Origin: Seiridium cupressi
Lineage: Eukaryota > Ascomycota > Sordariomycetes > Amphisphaeriales > Sporocadaceae
Direction: 5' to 3'
Assembly: GCA_036674765.1 (NCBI GenBank)
Contig: JARVKI010000032.1
Location: 186,001 to 250,000, forward strand
Length of the DNA stretch: 64,000 bases
The notes beneath the pieces are model-generated. The model was not told the origin of the DNA and did no database searches. It was given only the letters and a program-made list of their open reading frames with translations. Position 1 is the first letter of the stretch. Each line of letters begins with the position of its first letter. Below are positions 45,061-57,380 of this stretch, in pieces. A program made the translations under genes and the position numbers.

Positions 45061-47408
45061 ATGCAAGCTTGTGATCGTTGCCATGCTCGCAAGACGCGAT
45101 GCGACCGTCGATTTCCACAATGCAGCGCGTGCGAAAAAGCTGGGGCTTCCTGTCTCCATGCCGACAAATTGCGCCGGCGGAACCTGCCACGGAACTATAT
45201 CGACAGCATGGAGAATTTAGTTCAAAGACTGAAGGAGGAGAATAGTAATTTGCGGCGTGCCCTCACGAACCCTCAGCACGAAGCGACAGAACCTTCGGGA
45301 CCGGCGATTTCCCAGCACGAAGAAGCAGCGCCCCAGCAGCAACAGCCTATATCCAGTAACAGCCTCTCGCCCGGCGGGTCTATGATGAGTCCCGCCGAAT
45401 CTTCTGAAGAAGATTCGGATGATGTCTTTGCTCTAGAGGTTGGCTACCTATCCTTAATTGCGACCGGGGAAACACGTTACCTCGGCTCAAGTAGTGGCGT
45501 CGGCCTCGCCACGATTGTCAGCAAGGTGCTGCATGCACAAAGCGGCATTTCTCTCATAACCATCGACCAGCTCTCGGATGATGGCAGAAGACAGAACTTC
45601 GTATCCAGTCCGCCCGTGCCTACAGGCAACGCGCCCTTGGCAACACGCTCTGTGGCCATGCCTTTCATAGACACGTATTTTCAGCATACACACATCACAT
45701 TTCCCTTATTACATCGACCAAGTTTCCTGGGGACAGTGGATAAGATATACAATGAGCCCGGATATTACGAGTCGAACAATTTCGATGCCTTCGCCTTTGA
45801 CATGGTTCTGGCTATCGGAGCATCCAACTTCAACCGCTTTGGCGAGTCTACCGCTGGAGCCTCGGAATACTACGCCGCGGCAACAAGGAAGGTGGATAGA
45901 ATGATGGAGATGGACGGATTTACGACACTGAAGTCCATATTGCTCATCTGCCAGCATGCCATATTCAGCAATTTGCGTGACACTAGCGCAAATGTATGGC
46001 ATCTAGTGGGGATTGGAGCTCGTATATGTATCGAGCTTGGCTTACACCTTGAGCGAAAGTCTATGAAGCACAGGCCTGAGAGTCTGGCACTATCTGTCGA
46101 TGGTATATCTCTGGAAGAAGAGATGAGAAGAAGATGCTTCTGGTGTCTTTACAACTTGGACAGGTATGTCTATCCAGCGAACGATAACTGGACCGTGGAA
46201 ACGTGGGCCTTTCATTTACTAACATTTCTTGGCATTGAAGGCTTGTAAGCTTCACACTTGGAAGACCAGTAGTGATCAGGGATGAAGAAATAGATGTACT
46301 GCTCCCTTCCCATATGGACGACCAGTCTTTCAGCCCAGAACTACCCATCACAATAGAAATGCCAATGGCAGACAGTCTACGAGAGAATACATCACCCTTC
46401 CTGCACCTTATCCGAATAAGACGGCTGTCAGGACAAATACTAGGCCTCTTCTACAACTCCAGAAGTTTTGCTAAGACATCGATTTGGGGGAAGAGGCAGA
46501 CGCGGCGGAAGTTCTATCTGGAGTTGAACGCTTGGTGGGACGACATACAGTATCTTCATTTATCTCAATCGCAGGTCAACCAAGACTACGCCTCGAGCTT
46601 CCTGAGCCTCGACTGGTATAAAGCTGTCTATAACAATGCCATCCTCCTTCTCTACCGACCTTCTCCGTCTCTGCCACACCCCACTATGGTGCCGGACACC
46701 GAAGATGAGGAGCCGGATTTGATAATCCTTCTCAATGCAGCTAAAGGGTCTATCACATCGTACAGCGATCTCCATCAAAAGCGAAGACTTAATTGCTCTT
46801 GGATAACCCTCCATGCCGTGTTCCTTGGCGGGCTAGCTTACATCTATTGCGTCGGCAGGATACTCCGAGATCCAACCGTTCGACAACTAGTCCCTGGTAT
46901 CCTTAGTATTGTCGAGACAACGCGTGCCTGCTCGAACGTCTTGGTGGCCATCTGCGAGCGGTGGAATGCCTCCCGTCGTTCATGTGAGCTTTTCGATAAG
47001 CTGACAAATGCAGTAATCACAGATGCACTGAACCTTTCCACCAAGCCAAATACGGGTAATGTCAGCCAAGGGCGAACCAGGCCCACTTCCTCTCCCAAGA
47101 ATATGGATGGTGGTTCGCCAGCGCTTCACCAGGGGCAGCCACATCAGCGACAGTCACACCAATACAATCCGATGGTGGGGATGGATTTAACGGATCCCAT
47201 GTCGCAGCTTGATGACATGCTGGTTATGGACGAGTTTCGACAATTTTCAGGCACATTTGGTATGGCATATTGTGATGAGCAGGGTGGATTTCCAAGTGAG
47301 TTAGTTTCTGGGTTCGCACAGGATTGGTCGTTTGATGAGTCCTTTTCCACAAACAACCCCTTTGATGGCCCAAACAATGAAGCGGGCCCGAACTGGCGGT
47401 ACCCCTAA
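45061..47408 (+). CDS. Zn2Cys6 fungal transcription factor
   Basis: Two exons, 45061..46163 and 46241..47408 (intron GTATGT...TGAAG with a CTAAC branch point), 756 residues. Seen: the zinc cluster at the extreme N-terminus, Cys4, 7, 14, 21, 24 and 31 (CX2CX6CX6CX2CX6C), then a linker and a short coiled coil (MENLVQRLKEENSNLRRAL) for dimerisation, a Gln/Ser-rich stretch, and a complete fungal-specific regulatory domain (DTYFQHTHITFPLLHRPSF; later GARICIELGLHLER and RRRCFWCLYNLDR). The C-terminus is low-complexity and acidic, likely activating. Known: a cluster-encoded regulator of this class typically binds CGG-N-CCG sites. It heads the block of oxidative genes to its right. Confidence 0.93.
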
Positions 47409-48572
47409 CCAGGCGCATTTCACTCTCTCTTTCATGCTCACGCCCTGAATCTTTCCCAACAGAAGTCAATATCAATATGAGCACAGTAATATCTATGAAA
47501 GAAAAAGAAAATACGTCCGCGTAGTTCTATCTTCCTGTTCTTGGATGAAGTTCAGCGATTCTTAGACAGTCATGAGAAGAGTGTATCTGCAAATGATTTT
47601 ATCCTGTCAACGATATAACTCTGCGATCCAAGCTAGGCCTTAATTCAATTGCCCACATGTGTATCAGCGTAAACTTTAGATCTTTTGACGATTGACGGAC
47701 AACAACATGCAAAGATTGTGCAGCGTGTAAACTGTGAGATCGTGATTGTTCGTGACCTCCATCGATACATCTGTCTCGGTGATTATATATCGCCAAGATC
47801 CCGCACGAACTGTACAATATCCCTACCACCAGAGCTATATCATAAATTCTCTTTAAGCTCGGGGATGAGAATCTGGTATTTTGAGTGACAATGTTGACCC
47901 CACAGGCTCATGGCAGTCCGGTCGTCCCAACCCGATCGGTATGATGAGATGCAATTATTTCTGCAATATTTGCAAATTATCTAAAGCTACCCCGCAACAT
48001 ACCTACTCCGGGTGGGAAGTTCCCGGGCCTATGGCCGGCGAAGGCCGACAGCTTGTAGCCACTCGGACAACAGCCAGGCTGCATTTTGACCCACCCCCAC
48101 CACCAGCAGATCACGCTCCCGTGCACAGAGCTTGAACAGGAATTTCGGGTCCGAGAAATCCAGTGATGATCCAAAAGTATCTCCAAAATGGCTGTTTACA
48201 AGAAATCCCGATTTGAGGGCTATACCAATATGATAGTTGGAGTACATGTTGCGAGATGCCGTGGTAACCACCAGGACGTCTCGGAACAACCGGATAACCA
48301 GACCAGTGGCCTAATTCAGAATGGAGGAGGATCGGGTTTCCCCGTCAATACCAATTTTACTCGGCAGTGGAAAGATCATGAGAAGTCGTGTAGTCTATAG
48401 ATATCTTTCAATACGCATCTATACGTGTATATATATACATTGACTCGATGTTTGTCATCTATTAGAATCCGCTGTTCTCTATGCTCTACCACGTTGCTGA
48501 ACCGTATACTCGCTTTTTCACAACATTCTCTCCATTCGTCCTCCGTCCGAATTCATCAGTGCGACCGGCAAA
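47409..48572. other. Intergenic region of about 1.2 kb
   Basis: Promoter region of the membrane-protein gene that follows on the same strand. A TCGGAACAACCGG element (CGG-N5-CCG) occurs near 48276. No gene is seen. Confidence 0.45.
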
Positions 48573-49680
48573 ATGGGCATCAACAGCTACCTGAATGGTT
48601 TGACTGTTAGTATTTCACGGTCGTGGCTACTCAGTTACACCGCCATTCAATACTATTGTGCCACCTGTGGCGCTTGTGCTGGAATCTTCTTCATACTGGC
48701 CTTCGCCATTGCAGATTTCATACCCCCACCCCACCCAAGTTGGGATGCCCAGACAATTGCTCAATGTTGTAAGTAAATTTATACCCTTACACCTTGAGGA
48801 CTAACAACTTGGCTGTTTCGTCTGGGGAATTCTTGAGCATTATATACTGACAACTTCAAAGAGTATCTATCCACTATCGAGACAACGTCCTTTCATTGAA
48901 TGATAGGACACCCGAGTCATGAGACCTTTCAGATGGTCCGGCTCTGTATGTGGTTTATGCAGTACGCTGATCTCTCTTAGACTACGTGGACCATATAACT
49001 CGCATTCGTGCCGGCGGTGCCATCTTGATGATCTCAGGAGGGTTTTATTTACCTTTTTCGGCATGTATCTCAAACCAGATCCGACGAATCCCGAATGTCC
49101 CTTATATAATTCACCAATTACAACTTGCGTCGGCATCGGCTGGCGTTTGGACATTTATGTTGCCTGGTGTTGTCTTGTGTATTGCATCATTTCGACCCGA
49201 TCGGCCCGCAGAAATAACCCAAATGCTGAATGAATTCTTCTGGATTGTGGCCTTGTAAGTAAACTATACGCGTACGTCTGACATTTGGATACTGAAATGT
49301 TATTATTTAGGATGCCTTGGCCGACATTTATGGTGCAAAATTTCGCCTTTGTCTACGCTATCATTTTGGACACTCGGACTCGACCGTTATTCCCCAAATG
49401 GCTTATTCCCGTCAATATCGTTATGCCGATTTTGTTTGCATTCGCTACCGGCGTCCATACTGTAAAGACCGGAGCCCTCGCCTATAACGGTGTTGTAACG
49501 TTTTGGCTTGTCGGATTCACTTTTGTAGTACAGCTCATCGTCGATGCTATATTCCTAGGTCTCTCGGCTAGGGAGGAGAGTCTTTCTGGTGAGGCCGTGC
49601 ATTTGGGAAATGATGTCAGCGAATTCAAAAGGCCCTCTGTGGACGACCATCATGCGAGCACAGCGCCAGGCGTTGCGTAA
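48573..49680 (+). CDS. Orphan polytopic membrane protein
   Basis: Three exons, 48573..48768, 48981..49254 and 49311..49680, give 279 residues. The first intron is unusually long (212 nt), so a small exon could be hidden there. Seen: about seven hydrophobic helices; a conserved-looking loop IADFIPPPHPSWDAQTIAQ followed by YYVDHITRIRAG after helix 1-2; SGGFYLPFSACISNQIRRIPNV; then FMLPGVVLCIA, FWIVALMPWPTF, and a polar C-terminal tail with an EFKRPSVDDHHAS stretch. No transporter family or catalytic motif is recognised. I have an impression, not checkable here, that proteins with an FxPPPxPSW...IRAG loop occur in fungi and actinobacteria near secondary-metabolite genes. Its place beside the FMO-membrane fusion suggests a role in handling a hydrophobic intermediate. 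Confidence 0.75.
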
Positions 49681-50551
49681 ACATGTTGCGCATCAGCCTT
49701 TTCTCGAAGGAGATATTACCACGACACTTTTTCCTATTTGATTTCGACCTGTGAATGGAAGGGATGGATCTACCAGAATTACACAGTCTTTACCGAGCGT
49801 CGAAAAGTATTTCGTGTCAAGAAAGGAGGCAACAATGGACATCGCCCTACACAATATTAATATCTGTTGAGTTCACAATCGAGGGCCGCTATAAATATAT
49901 TTACCATATGATTTAATAAACGTCAAACTTTGATTCCTGTCATCTATAAGATGTTCAACAGACAGTAGAGTTAACAACGTTTCATAGGTCAGCCGGTAAG
50001 GGCTTACTTTGGGCATGGTCCCATGGCCTCTTGAATCTTATCCTACCTCTACAATATATATGATAGATGTCTAAGGTGCTACTTCGTCTCTTGAGCAATA
50101 AAAAATATTTGAAAATCAAATCCTTTTGACTATTGGCTGATGTTACCGGCTACACTCCTTAACTACAAATCACGAGGATCATCATACTAGCCGCCATAGA
50201 TGTAGGTGAGATATGACACGGTAACGGCAAGTGTGTATCGACAAGTTGATGGTATTTGCTAGTATTTGGGTGTGGCTGATTAGAGGTATTAGTTGTATGT
50301 ATGACCCAATATCGAAACAACAATCATCTCATGTTTTCCATTTTGGTTAGTCAAAATATGCCGTGAGTCTGGGAGATAGCAATGAAACATATATTAACCA
50401 TGTTCTACTTTACAGTTTGGACGCAGTAATCTTAATTTCAATTGAGTAATTATCCTGTCATGCCAGTATCATAATCCTGGCAAACTTGGATACATACGGT
50501 ATTCCACAAACACATATTCCTGTAGACCCTCCATATCATGAGGATGATCGC
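49681..50551. other. Intergenic region, convergent gene ends
   Basis: AT-rich, between the 3' ends of the membrane protein (plus) and the FMO fusion (minus). No gene or repeat is seen. Confidence 0.5.
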
Positions 50552-53194
50552 TCATCTTTGCGATAGAGATGGAGCAAAGTAGGTTTTCGCAAGGGAAATC
50601 TCCCTGAAGTACCAAACAGCTGACATAGTGGCACCTGGACCAATAATCACACTGCTCAAAAGGATCAGTACGAAGGCCTTTCCCAAATGTACAGTTGACC
50701 GCCCCATGCGATTCAGATCCCAGACAGCCATGCATAGCCAAATGTAGGTAGCAATCTGAAACCCCCAGAAGTCTACCAGGAACAGATTTCTGAGGCCTTC
50801 GCCCAAGGCTTTTTCCTCAGCGGATAATGAAGGCCGAAACACTGAGTTCAAGCTCAATTCAGCAGATAGAAATATCTCAACCAAGCAATAGATATGCAGG
50901 GCCAATCCCAGTGCACCTGTGAAGACATAGAGCGACTTCAGATGAGGAAGGTCTGGGAAAACCTGTCCGGCTTTCCGTTGGACCTGTACCGAATTTTTCC
51001 TTGTGCCGCAGGAGCTCCCAATAATGCCACAGAGGAGAGGAACAATCATTGGAGACGCTTGCCATAGAACCTCAAAGTTCTGAACTGTATCTGGGTCCTT
51101 CCAGGGGACGAACATCAGGATGGTCGGAAGGACGTAGCCAATCGTGACGGCCCATATCATCGGCTTGGCGTATTGAACTGGTACTTCTCGGTTGAGAGGC
51201 CACCAGTAGGGTTCTGGCTCCGAAATATATGTATACACGGCGTAGTATATTGGCATGAAGATTCCAATACCAGCCCACTGAACAAATGTGAGCCAGACCG
51301 GGATTCTGACACCAGATTAGTCGTGTGTTCAACAGTATGAAAGTTATTCGGTACTCACAGTACGATAGGGCTCAGCGCGTTGGCTTTCCTGTATGACTCA
51401 ACTGAATACACAGCGATGGGCTGAATGAGCATCCCGAGAAAGTACTTTTGGAGCAGCCCAAAATTCGGGTCCCAATTGTTCACCCCCGGCATAAAAACCG
51501 CTGTTAAGAACACCAAATAATCGTCGATGGACTGGATAGAGGTATATTTGCGCTTGAGAGGAAAGTCTGGAGCACCGAGGAACTTTCCAGTAGCCAAGAT
51601 GGTTTCCAAATGACTTTGAAGCCCCCAGTGAGCAGGCCTGACCCACATACCATAGTAAACGAGCCCGGCGACGAAAAGATACAGTCCCATCATGTACCAC
51701 TTAGTTCGTCCCCTAGGCACTGGAATAGATAGGAGCTCATCCTTGTAAGGTATGAGTCTCGGAACATGACTCACGTTGGGACTGTCCAACTTTTCAGCCA
51801 GTGGCATGTTGCGGGAGAAATTGAATGTAACATCCTCAACGTCTGTCATTGGCAACAGATAGAAGGCAGCTAGTTCATGCAAGCGAGTGTCAAGAGATTC
51901 ACTCCGCTGTTGCTCGTGCGAATGGGTTTTGAGAGTGGTAGCCCGAGCCTGGCGGATCTCTTGTGTTCTAGCAAACGCGTACTCGATGTCCTCCAGTGTA
52001 GGTTTGACATCGTGCGATTTTGCAAGTACATCACGGAGCATGTTGACCAAGGTGGCTGCAGATTCAATGCAAGCGTTACCGCCATGGCCCGAAATTGGAT
52101 GGAACTGTAAAGGATTAACACAGCCCTGTCTCCATGGGGGTGCAATGTGCGAACCTTGTGTGCGGCATCGCCAATGGTGATGATTCGCTTGTAATACCAC
52201 TTTCTAAAGACATATTCCTGGAGAGGCACCAATACCGACGAAATCTTGTTGGCCAACAGAGTTTTGAATTTCAAGTTCGGCGTGATGTTGTCGTTTTCTC
52301 GCTGAAGAAGGAGCTTCTTCTCTTCTGCTTTGCTGTAGGACGGAATGTCGTCTCCGTAGACTCGCTGCGGTAATTTGAAGAAATAAAACCAGTAGACACG
52401 GCCTTCGGGCCCTCCGTTGACGATGTACGATTCGTGCTTCTTGAAAATCGAGTTTGCTGCTCCAGGCTCGATACCCTCACATGGGTTGGAGATTCCGAAC
52501 ACGCACCCATAGTCGCAGGGTACCGCTGTGTCAAATGAGCGAAAGAATTTATTAAAACGACTTCAAACTCACATGCATGTTCATCTGGTGGGATCCAGCC
52601 AGGTGACGTCTCGTTCGCGAGCCTCCACATTTCTCCTCTCACAGCACTATGAATTCCGTCGGCGCCAACTAAAATGTCGCCTTCGTACAACGAATTATCA
52701 GAAGTCCGAATAACGACTCCGTCGATAGTCACTGTGACTTTCGAGATTCTTTTTCTGGTCAAGACCTTTGTCTTGTCTCGAATGTTATTGTACAGTACTT
52801 GAAGAACCATTTGGCGATCCAAGAAGGTGATTGGGTAGCCGTGCCTATTCAGTCTCAGATCTCTAGTTCCGCCATCTGAGGGAGCACTTTACCTTTCACG
52901 CATAGACCGGTTCATACCTCGAAACTCAGATATGATATGTCCAGTATGGTCGCGAAAATGAAACGAGTCCAGAGGTGGGCAAAGGTCCAAAATCTTCTGA
53001 TACAGGCCGAGCTGGTCCAATATTCTGTTGCCATGTGGCAACATACCAATGCTTGCTCCCACCTGCGGCGCGATGTTTTCGTAGGCTTCGAGCACAATAA
53101 AGTCGATATTGTAGAGCTGTAACATGTTGGCCAGCGTAAGCCCAGTGATACTACCGCCTCCAATCACCACCTTGAAATTGCTCTTGGTTGCCAT
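50552..53194 (-). CDS. FAD-dependent monooxygenase fused to an 8-9-helix membrane domain
   Basis: Minus strand, five exons: 53194..52893, 52844..52573, 52525..52155, 52104..51359, 51305..50552; 814 residues. N-terminal part (1 to about 420): a group A flavin monooxygenase with the FAD-binding VVIGGGSITGLTLA (residues 9-22), DILVGADGIHSAVR (about 160), and IITIGDAAHK (just before residue 316). C-terminal part (about 450-814): eight or nine hydrophobic helices, the first WYMMGLYLFVAGLVYYGMWV, with Trp-rich loops (RPAHWG, EPEPYWWP, VPWKD). The exons join in phase, and exon 4 contains both the end of the FMO and the first helices, so the fusion is real. Known: PaxM/Pyr5-type FMOs epoxidise prenyl chains and partner with small membrane terpene cyclases. 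Inferred: epoxidation and a membrane-bound second step in one protein. The membrane domain is not a recognised family. Confidence 0.88.
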
Positions 53195-54109
53195 GTTGCG
53201 TTTGATACTTTTATCAAATAAAAGCACGCGTGAGAGAGTTACTGGATCTATGGTGAGTAACAAAAGTACATCAGTGTAATTTATATGCACCGCTTGATTT
53301 GGCAGAGGTCAGATAGCTATTTCATACTATGCACCTCCCAAAGTCTATGAGCCCGCAATTGTGGTTGGTAAAACCATTGCGGAGAACTTTTAGTTTGATC
53401 GGAGTTGCGATCACCGTGTAAGCTGTTTGCCAGAGAACAGGAAATCCGGACAATGGCTGCCGAAGGATGTGACCACCCCGAAGACGAAAGTGCGGGGCGG
53501 ATAACCGACGATTGAACGAGGGGGTCGGTAAGTTACCGAGAACGGAAATGTAGCCCGGAGTCGCGCTACTGAAATGGATTGAGGCCAACAATCTTGGTTC
53601 ATATGGCTAATTCGGTAAGATCTCAAGGCATCAGTATGCTCTGTCAGTAGGAGGAACGGGTACTGGAACTGACTAAGTGAAAATGAATGCCCAACTGAGC
53701 CCTGCCCTGCCCAGCTCGCACACTCTCGGTCCGCTTTCGGTTGAGGGGAACTTATAGCTACGTTTGCTTCAAATTGGGAAACCCTAGGTTGGATTGGCTG
53801 CAAGATCCTATCAGCCGAAGCGTAGGAAGACCCCGGCCAGATCACAGCGAAAAACGAAAACGGCATTCATCCCACCTACTATAGAAAAGACGCCTTCTAG
53901 CATTTTAACGCTATTTCCAATATATTCTTAAGCCTAAATAACTTGATCTATATGTCTCTACACATAACCAAAATCTAAGAACCAACTTGATCAACTGCGT
54001 GGCGGAGATACACTATAAAAGGAAGTTTTGTTATTGTCAATACATTGGCCCACACAAAGGCTATTATTTTCTTGAACATCACACGCTCGAAGAATTATCT
54101 CTGTCTCTC
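53195..54109. promoter_or_regulatory. Divergent promoter between FMO fusion and epoxide hydrolase
   Basis: About 0.9 kb between two start codons on opposite strands. It contains the TCGG-N7-CCGA palindrome at 53525-53539, a CGG-N4-CCG element (CGGATAACCG, about 53498-53507), a further TCGGTAAG half-site at about 53612 and a TCGGT-N9-TCGGT direct repeat near 53729. Zn2Cys6 regulators bind such CGG triplets. No gene is seen in it. Confidence 0.5.
53525..53539. promoter_or_regulatory. Perfect palindrome TCGGTAAGTTACCGA, candidate Zn2Cys6 site
   Basis: Fifteen bases, self-complementary around the central G, of the form CGG-N7-CCG. The same TCGG-N7-CCGA pattern recurs in the other divergent promoter at 57381-57395. 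Confidence 0.5.
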
Positions 54110-55105
54110 ATGGATACGTTCAAAAGAACTCAGCTTGTGACCAAGCGTTTACTCAAATACACATATTATGTCTCCCCTTCAGGAGAGTCTACCAAGCAAC
54201 ATCCAGCATTACTCTTCATCCACGGCTTTCCCGATTCAGCTCATTTATGGAGGAAAGTGATATTGGAGCTTGGAAAACTGCCAAACAAAATAATTGTACC
54301 CGACTGCTTGGGATACGGAAGCACCGACAAGCCGACTGACACGAGTAAGTACGCGTACCATGCTCAAGCCGATGACTTGGCGGACATATTGGAGAACGAG
54401 GGCGCCCAGTTCACTATCGTCATTGGTCATGATTGGGGTAGCGTACTTGCTCAGCGCACATATCTTCACAAGCGTGAGCTAATCAGCGGCGTGGCCCTTC
54501 TCAACACCGCATACATGGTGCCCTCGGACCAACCTTTCGACCTGGCTACCGTCAATGAGTTGACCGAAAGAGAGTGGGGCTATCCACAGTTCTCATATTG
54601 GGAATTCTTGACCGCGCCCGATGCTCCCGGGATCATAAACGACCACCTGGAGCGAATGTGGCAGGTACTGCATGGCGTTGGAGATGACTGGATGAAGGAG
54701 TTGTTCTGTGTTCCAGGCGCCATGCGAAACTTCGTACAAGGCAATGAAGATGTCCCCTTGAAACCATACGCTCGGGATCCGGATTGGAAAGAGGGTTTCT
54801 TGAGTCAATTCAGGAAGGATGGATTTGCCACAGCTTTGATATGGTACAAGGCTACTGCTTCAAACGTACAATTTGTGTCGGATTCAACTATCGCTAAAGA
54901 CAGCTTGGCAATAGAGGTACCGACATTATTCGTGATTTGTACCAAGGACGCCGTCTGCCTCCCGGAGATGATGAAGCCAGCGAAGGAGCAAGGGCTTGTG
55001 CCGAATTTAGAAGAAGTCGTTGTGGAGTCCGGCCATTGGTCACCAATGGAGAAGCCCCAAGAAATCGCGAAGCACCTTGTATCGTTTCTGCGCGTACATT
55101 TTTGA
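54110..55105 (+). CDS. Alpha/beta-hydrolase of epoxide hydrolase type
   Basis: Intronless, 331 residues from ATG 54110 (the frame is open upstream without ATG). Seen: the oxyanion FIHGFPDSAHLW (36-47), DCLGYGSTDKP, the nucleophile motif VIGHDWGSVLA with Asp108, a cap domain (about 140-250) containing YPQFSYWEF with candidate ring-opening tyrosines, an acid near residue 280 (CTKDAVCLPE) and the catalytic His309 (VESGHWSPMEKP). Known: an Asp nucleophile in the elbow together with HGxP marks soluble epoxide hydrolases and dehalogenases, not esterases. The reaction would be hydrolysis of an epoxide to a diol. It sits head-to-head with the FMO, which could make the epoxide. No signal peptide, so cytosolic or peroxisomal; the ending RVHF is not a canonical peroxisomal signal. 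Confidence 0.92.
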   Translation: MDTFKRTQLVTKRLLKYTYYVSPSGESTKQHPALLFIHGFPDSAHLWRKVILELGKLPNKIIVPDCLGYGSTDKPTDTSKYAYHAQADDLADILENEGAQFTIVIGHDWGSVLAQRTYLHKRELISGVALLNTAYMVPSDQPFDLATVNELTEREWGYPQFSYWEFLTAPDAPGIINDHLERMWQVLHGVGDDWMKELFCVPGAMRNFVQGNEDVPLKPYARDPDWKEGFLSQFRKDGFATALIWYKATASNVQFVSDSTIAKDSLAIEVPTLFVICTKDAVCLPEMMKPAKEQGLVPNLEEVVVESGHWSPMEKPQEIAKHLVSFLRVHF

Positions 55106-55599
55106 TTAATCAAAGCTAGAGTCCATTTTCGCTTGGGCAAGAGTATACTCCGGATGCGAACGATGAACCTAGGCCGCTATTTTATGAACAGACTTAGGCA
55201 GATAATCAATATATTGTCCTCTATTCCGTTGACTTCTGTCGGCAAATTCATGTCTCAATCCATCCAAGGTCGGCAAAGGTGCAAGGAATACACTTCCAAC
55301 CCCAACATTTCGTGCATTCAACTGACGTAGTGAGGGTGGATTGATTACTTTTCCGGGGAAACAAGAAACATGACGCTGGACTAAAGGTATGCAATGGAGG
55401 AACACAGGGAATGTAGTCGCGCTTGAGTTCGAACATGATGTTTTGACAGAGAGTGAAGTAATCATTGACAGTAGGCCGTTGATATGACGCTGTGCACACC
55501 AAATTAACAACTAGCGATCGCCCATGCTCGTTATGTCACTAGCACACAAGTAAGAAGACGCTCCCAAGCTGTCCAGTTCTCTATTGCAACAATTATTAA
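55106..55599. other. Intergenic region, convergent gene ends
   Basis: Between the 3' ends of the epoxide hydrolase (plus) and the aldehyde dehydrogenase (minus). No gene is seen. Confidence 0.5.
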
Positions 55600-57120
55600 C
55601 TATGCTGCCATATTGATGAGAACTGTTTTTGGCTCCGTGAACAATCGTAATGCATACTCCCCAAATTCTCGTCCGATACCACTTTGCTTCTTTCCCCCAA
55701 AAGGCACCTGCAGGTTTTGCAGACTGACACAATTCACACCAACAACGCCGGATTCCAGGGCTGCGGACACCCGCAATGCTCGTGTGATATCCCGTGTGAA
55801 GACACCAGACATCAGGCCAAATTCGGTGTCATTGGCGAGCTTCAAAACTTCCTCCTCGGTATCAAACGTCTTGATTATACTGACGGGGCCAAAAACCTCA
55901 TTCCGATAGATTTCCGCGTCATCCTTTGGATTTAAAAACAACGTCGGCTCCATATAACAGCCTTCATCGCCGTACTGGATGCCGCCGACGACTAGCTCAG
56001 CTTGGGATTTTCCTCGCTCCACCATTTGAATCACCTGCTCCAACTGAGACTGATCGACCATGGGCCCTAGTCCGGTATTTGGATCTTGAGGATCGCCCAA
56101 AGACTTCACCGCTTCCTTCATCATTCTTTTGTAAACTTTGATGAACTGGTCTGCGATACTCCTCTGGACATATACTCTCGAGGCAGCAACGCAGAGTTGT
56201 CCACTCCGCGTCAATATCCCATTGATCGTCCAGGTTAGCGCATTATCGAGATTTGCATCATCGAAAATGATTGCTGGGCTCTTTCCTCCCAATTCAAGTG
56301 TGACCCGTTTCAAGTTACTACGGGCAGCGGCGGTTTGTATCTTTTTGCCTGTTGCGACAGAGCCGGTAAAGCTGACTTTGCGTATTTTCATATGCTCGGC
56401 AAGTAAAGCGCCTGTGGAGCCGGGTCCTGTAATGACCTGAACAACTCCAGGAGGGAAACCTGCTTTTTCAAATAGAGCCGCAACGGCCAAGGATCCGAAT
56501 GGTGTCTTTTCACTGGGTTTTATGATGATGACGTTCCCGGTCGCCAGTGCTGGTGCAGCCTTTAGAAAAAAGCATGCCACAGGTGCGTTGAAGGGGTTGA
56601 TGGCAGCACAGACACCGAGCGGCTCATGTCTGACAAACTTGACAAATCCTGACAGGTTTTAAAATTAGTCATCATGAGGAGGTGTTAGCAGCTATGACTT
56701 ACCATCATCAGCTGGGAAGTAGTCCCCTTTCTGTTTGTCCGTCCACCCTGCGTAATACAGCACGCAGTTCCTAATATAGTTTCGCTCACGGATTGGAGCT
56801 AGCGAAACAGGGATACCCGATGTCAAGGAGTCCAAAGTGAGGATCGGAATAAGCTCTTCGTCAAGTAGCGATGCCAGCTTCAGAAAACATTCGGTCCGTC
56901 GAACAGCCGTAAATTGACTCCATGGACCGTGGAAAGCCTCTTCCGCATACTTTACGGCTGCCTCAACATCTTCGTGCCCACTGATTGGAATGTTATCGGA
57001 AACGACGGTGTTATCTTTGGGATTCCTGAGCGTATACGTTTCTTGACACTTGGCTGCGGTATACTGCCCATTCAGGAACAGCCTAGTATAATCACTCGGA
57101 TTTAGAGTTCTGGAAGTCAT
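55600..57120 (-). CDS. NAD(P)-dependent aldehyde dehydrogenase
   Basis: Minus strand, exons 57120..56703 and 56648..55600 (intron GTAAGT...TGTCAG), 488 residues, normal for the family. It oxidises an aldehyde to the acid. Seen: NPFNAPVACFFLKAAPAL, IIIKPSEKTPFGS (cofactor), FTGSVATGKK, LELGGKSPAIIF with the general base Glu258, GQLCVAASRV with the nucleophile Cys292, EVFGPVSII and PFGGKKQSGIGREFG. All signature residues are present. There is no targeting peptide. Known: close general relatives are the betaine/salicylaldehyde-type ALDHs. Inferred: head-to-head with the zinc ADH, it likely acts on that enzyme's product (alcohol to aldehyde to acid). Confidence 0.95.
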
Positions 57121-57380
57121 TGAAGCGTTTTCGGTTAGGGGACTGCAGGTGGCAGATTAGCATGTATCAAAGCAGTTCGGAGGGAACATGATGCCATTTC
57201 TATCGTCAACTAGTCTCAGTACATTTTTATCGAGGTGCCGGCCTGACTTAGGTCGCTGTAAACAAGGTTGGCACATCGGCCCGAGAGTAGTGCAAACCGG
57301 GGATACCGGGAGATAGACCATCGAATGGACCGACTACTTGCAAATCATGTTTGCCGGAATACCCGAGCTTTATTCAAGTT

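Noticed and set aside
50552..53194. Reading the FMO and the membrane domain as two neighbouring genes
   Set aside because: Exon 4 holds both the end of the FMO and the first membrane helices in one frame, and no stop or start codon context separates them.
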